64,000 nt of DNA from Durusdinium trenchii (taxonomy: Eukaryota > Sar > Dinophyceae > Suessiales > Symbiodiniaceae), in the NCBI GenBank assembly GCA_963970005.1, contig CAXAMN010021718.1:423034-487033 (forward strand), in the 5' to 3' direction. Of this stretch, positions 62,121-64,000 are shown piece after piece (the first letter of the stretch is position 1; each line of letters opens with the position of its first letter). Under the pieces are notes generated by a model. That model was not told where the DNA came from. It saw only the letters and a list, made by a program, of their open reading frames with translations, and made no database searches. Made by a program: the position numbers and the translations under genes.

Positions 62121-63485
62121 CTAAGAAACGCCATGTTCATTATTTCAGGTTCTCTTTTTCTTCCTTTTTCGATCGCACCAACCGAATCACCCGCGACGGG
62201 CTCCACCTTGGCGGCTCCTCTTCGGACCCTGCGCGGCACGGGTGCGGCGCGGGTGCGAACCCTGCCGTCTTAGACGTGCGGGGAAGACCTGCAATACAAA
62301 ACAAGATCAGAGACGTACTTATATATAGTCATGTGATATGATATTGTGTAGGAGATGTAGGAGTGTGTAGGATTTGAGGACCAGGAACCAGTACCAACTG
62401 GTTAGTTGTTTGTGGGTGATGAGCTAGATCAGGAAACCAAACATACTTGAGCCGCCTAGTTACTAGTTGTTGGTCCATACCTGCTTCTGGTCTCCTCAAC
62501 AGGCTACCTGCAAAGCACACAGTTGATTCCGGTGGGTCTATCAAATAGCAACGACATGCAACGAACCTTCAATGCTGGGACTGCGATGAACCTCCTCAGG
62601 TGGATTCACCCTACAGTATGTTGTAATTACATTGTATAACTTCTCCATTTCATGGAACAACTTGTCCCTTTTCTGCTCTGAAGGCCACGGAAAGACACGA
62701 TGACCGTGGAACAGTACCGAAACCATCTGAAGCAGAGGACTTCTGCTGCAAACACGGCAAACACTTGGCGTTCTGTGGCATCTCTCCCAAACTACTTGAC
62801 TCACGCCACTTCACATGCGGCCGGCCTGGCCATGGTCAGCTCGGTGTTGGGAGTCTCAATGAGGCAGCTCGCGGGCAAGCGGCTCTGCCTGGCAAGACCG
62901 CTTGCCCGCGGGCAGAGGACAAAGATCGGAGAATCCCCAAAAACCTCAAGTCCTCGGTGTTTTTGGGCGCAACAACTTGCAAAAACCATAGACACGACCG
63001 GAGACCGGAGAGAAATCTCATCGCTCCGACACCCCACAGGACGATCTTGGGGAATTCTTCGATCGATCTTCCGCTTGGTGGCGAAAACACATAGTACAAC
63101 ACTACGAAATACACAGCTGCTCGATGTCGACGCTGATGAAGCCAAGCGATCACCACATCAAGTGACGAAAAAACCTTCAAAAGGGCTCTGTAACTTTGAA
63201 TCGAATGGCTCAACAAACTTAGTCCAGTAGGGAGGCTGGACATAACGGTCAGCGCCCGGCTTTGGAACGTGTCAATGCAAAAGGGATCTCAACCAGGGCA
63301 TCCTCGAGCCTCAACCCATCCCAGCAACTCGAACTGGCTCCCGGTCCACTGTAGCATTACGTTCCAATGTTCATCACCCTGACCCTCTCAGTCTCAATGT
63401 GTTAGATTTGAGTTGTTCTCAATCCACAGTCCGCCTCCATCGGCAGGTGTTAAAACCACCGGGTGATTCCTCATAACAATAAACC
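62121..63485. other. Non-coding stretch
   Basis: A plus-strand frame of 176 codons (62700-63230) overlaps two minus-strand frames of 114 and 135 codons. None has a domain, so none is annotated. GCCGCGCAGGGTC-like GC-rich repeats lie at 62225-62265. Confidence 0.35.
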
Positions 63486-63578
63486 CCAGACACTCCATGT
63501 ATGCCATATGTGCCTACATTGACCCCCAAAACCACCCCAACTGATCGGTAAATATACCTGTCCCATGGAGTGTCTGGG
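63486..63578. mobile_element. MITE-like element, CCATGGGACTGCCA family, degenerate copy
   Basis: CCCAGACACTCCATG pairs perfectly with CATGGAGTGTCTGGG. The interior (TGCCTACATTGACCCCC, AAAACCACCCCAA) matches the copy at 41669. TAAAC lies next to both ends, offset by one base on the right. Confidence 0.85.
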
Positions 63579-63899
63579 ATAAACCAGATGCCAAAAATTA
63601 AACGGATGCCACCCAGGTCTCAGACAAAGAACACCTGAGGACAAGACCCTGCCGCACGACGTCTCCCGCGTTCACTTCGCTCAACGCGTTCGGCGCCTCC
63701 GTCTCGGCTCGCCTCCCGTCTCCTCCTCGGTCACCAGTGACCAGGGGTGCGAACGACGTGAAGGCACCCGGGTGTTCCGGAGAACAGGGAACAACAAACA
63801 AAACAAGCAAAGCACTTGATGATGTTATGTTGATAGATGTTTGTTCTTTGATGTATATGTTTTAAGCTTAAACATATGCATTGTTTTTGTTCTTGTTTT
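63579..63899. other. Non-coding stretch
   Basis: No gene recognised. Confidence 0.4.
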
Positions 63900-64000
63900 A
63901 ATGGGATTCCTTTTTTTCTGACCCACAACCCTTTTTTCTGACCCACATCCTTTTTTTCTGACCCACAACCCTTCTTTTCTGACCCACAACCCTTCTTTTC
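63900..64000 (+). repeat. Family C array, running off the window
   Basis: Four clean units of TTCTGACCCACAACCCTT (about 22-25 bp spacing), starting after GGGATTCCTTTTTT. It is the least degenerate of the three family C arrays and continues beyond the window end. Confidence 0.9.

Noticed and set aside
62700-63230. 176-codon plus-strand frame
   Set aside because: Two minus-strand frames of similar length overlap it and none shows a domain.

Overview
This looks like nuclear DNA from a dinoflagellate, most likely a Symbiodiniaceae-type genome. That identification is an inference. It rests on very low gene density, no bacterial operon structure, abundant short interspersed repeats, a kinesin-light-chain-type TPR reading frame, and a Copia-type retrotransposon whose extra modules resemble those I remember from dinoflagellate elements. 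Genus cannot be decided from the window.

Layout. Only two loci are clearly protein coding. The first is a minus-strand TPR reading frame at 4347-5654 with nine 42-residue repeats. The second is a structurally complete LTR retrotransposon at 31439-38824. It has identical 87-bp LTRs (TG...CA), a 5-bp target duplication (CCTGG), a primer-binding site touching the 5' LTR, a gag-protease frame, an integrase/reverse transcriptase/RNase H frame, and a third frame overprinted inside the second. The remainder is non-coding as far as I can see, apart from two weak exon candidates (43150-43300 and 54326-54452, both minus).

The non-coding part is crowded with repeats. Family A is a 21-bp unit with core GGTTGGAGGCCAT; its largest array is 28548-28986. 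Family B is built on CTACTAGTAACAAGAAG. Families A and B mix with each other, and at about seven loci the repeat block is bracketed by a 9-20 bp direct duplication of otherwise unique sequence, which suggests they insert. Family C is built on TCTGACCCACAACCC. Family D is a 120-200 bp dispersed repeat with three copies. At least six families of short foldback (MITE-like) elements with good terminal inverted repeats are present, several with candidate target duplications. No rRNA, tRNA, CRISPR array, spliced-leader gene or bacterial regulatory site was recognised.

How the parts work together. The retrotransposon is the only autonomous system seen. Its gag and pol frames are in the same phase, separated by one UAG, while the accessory frame (SAP-like and ExoX-C-like, with a coiled coil) lies in the +1 phase. 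The MITE-like elements encode nothing and would depend on transposases elsewhere. Two 10-base N gaps (3638-3647 and 28751-28760) fall inside tandem arrays, so array lengths are not reliable.
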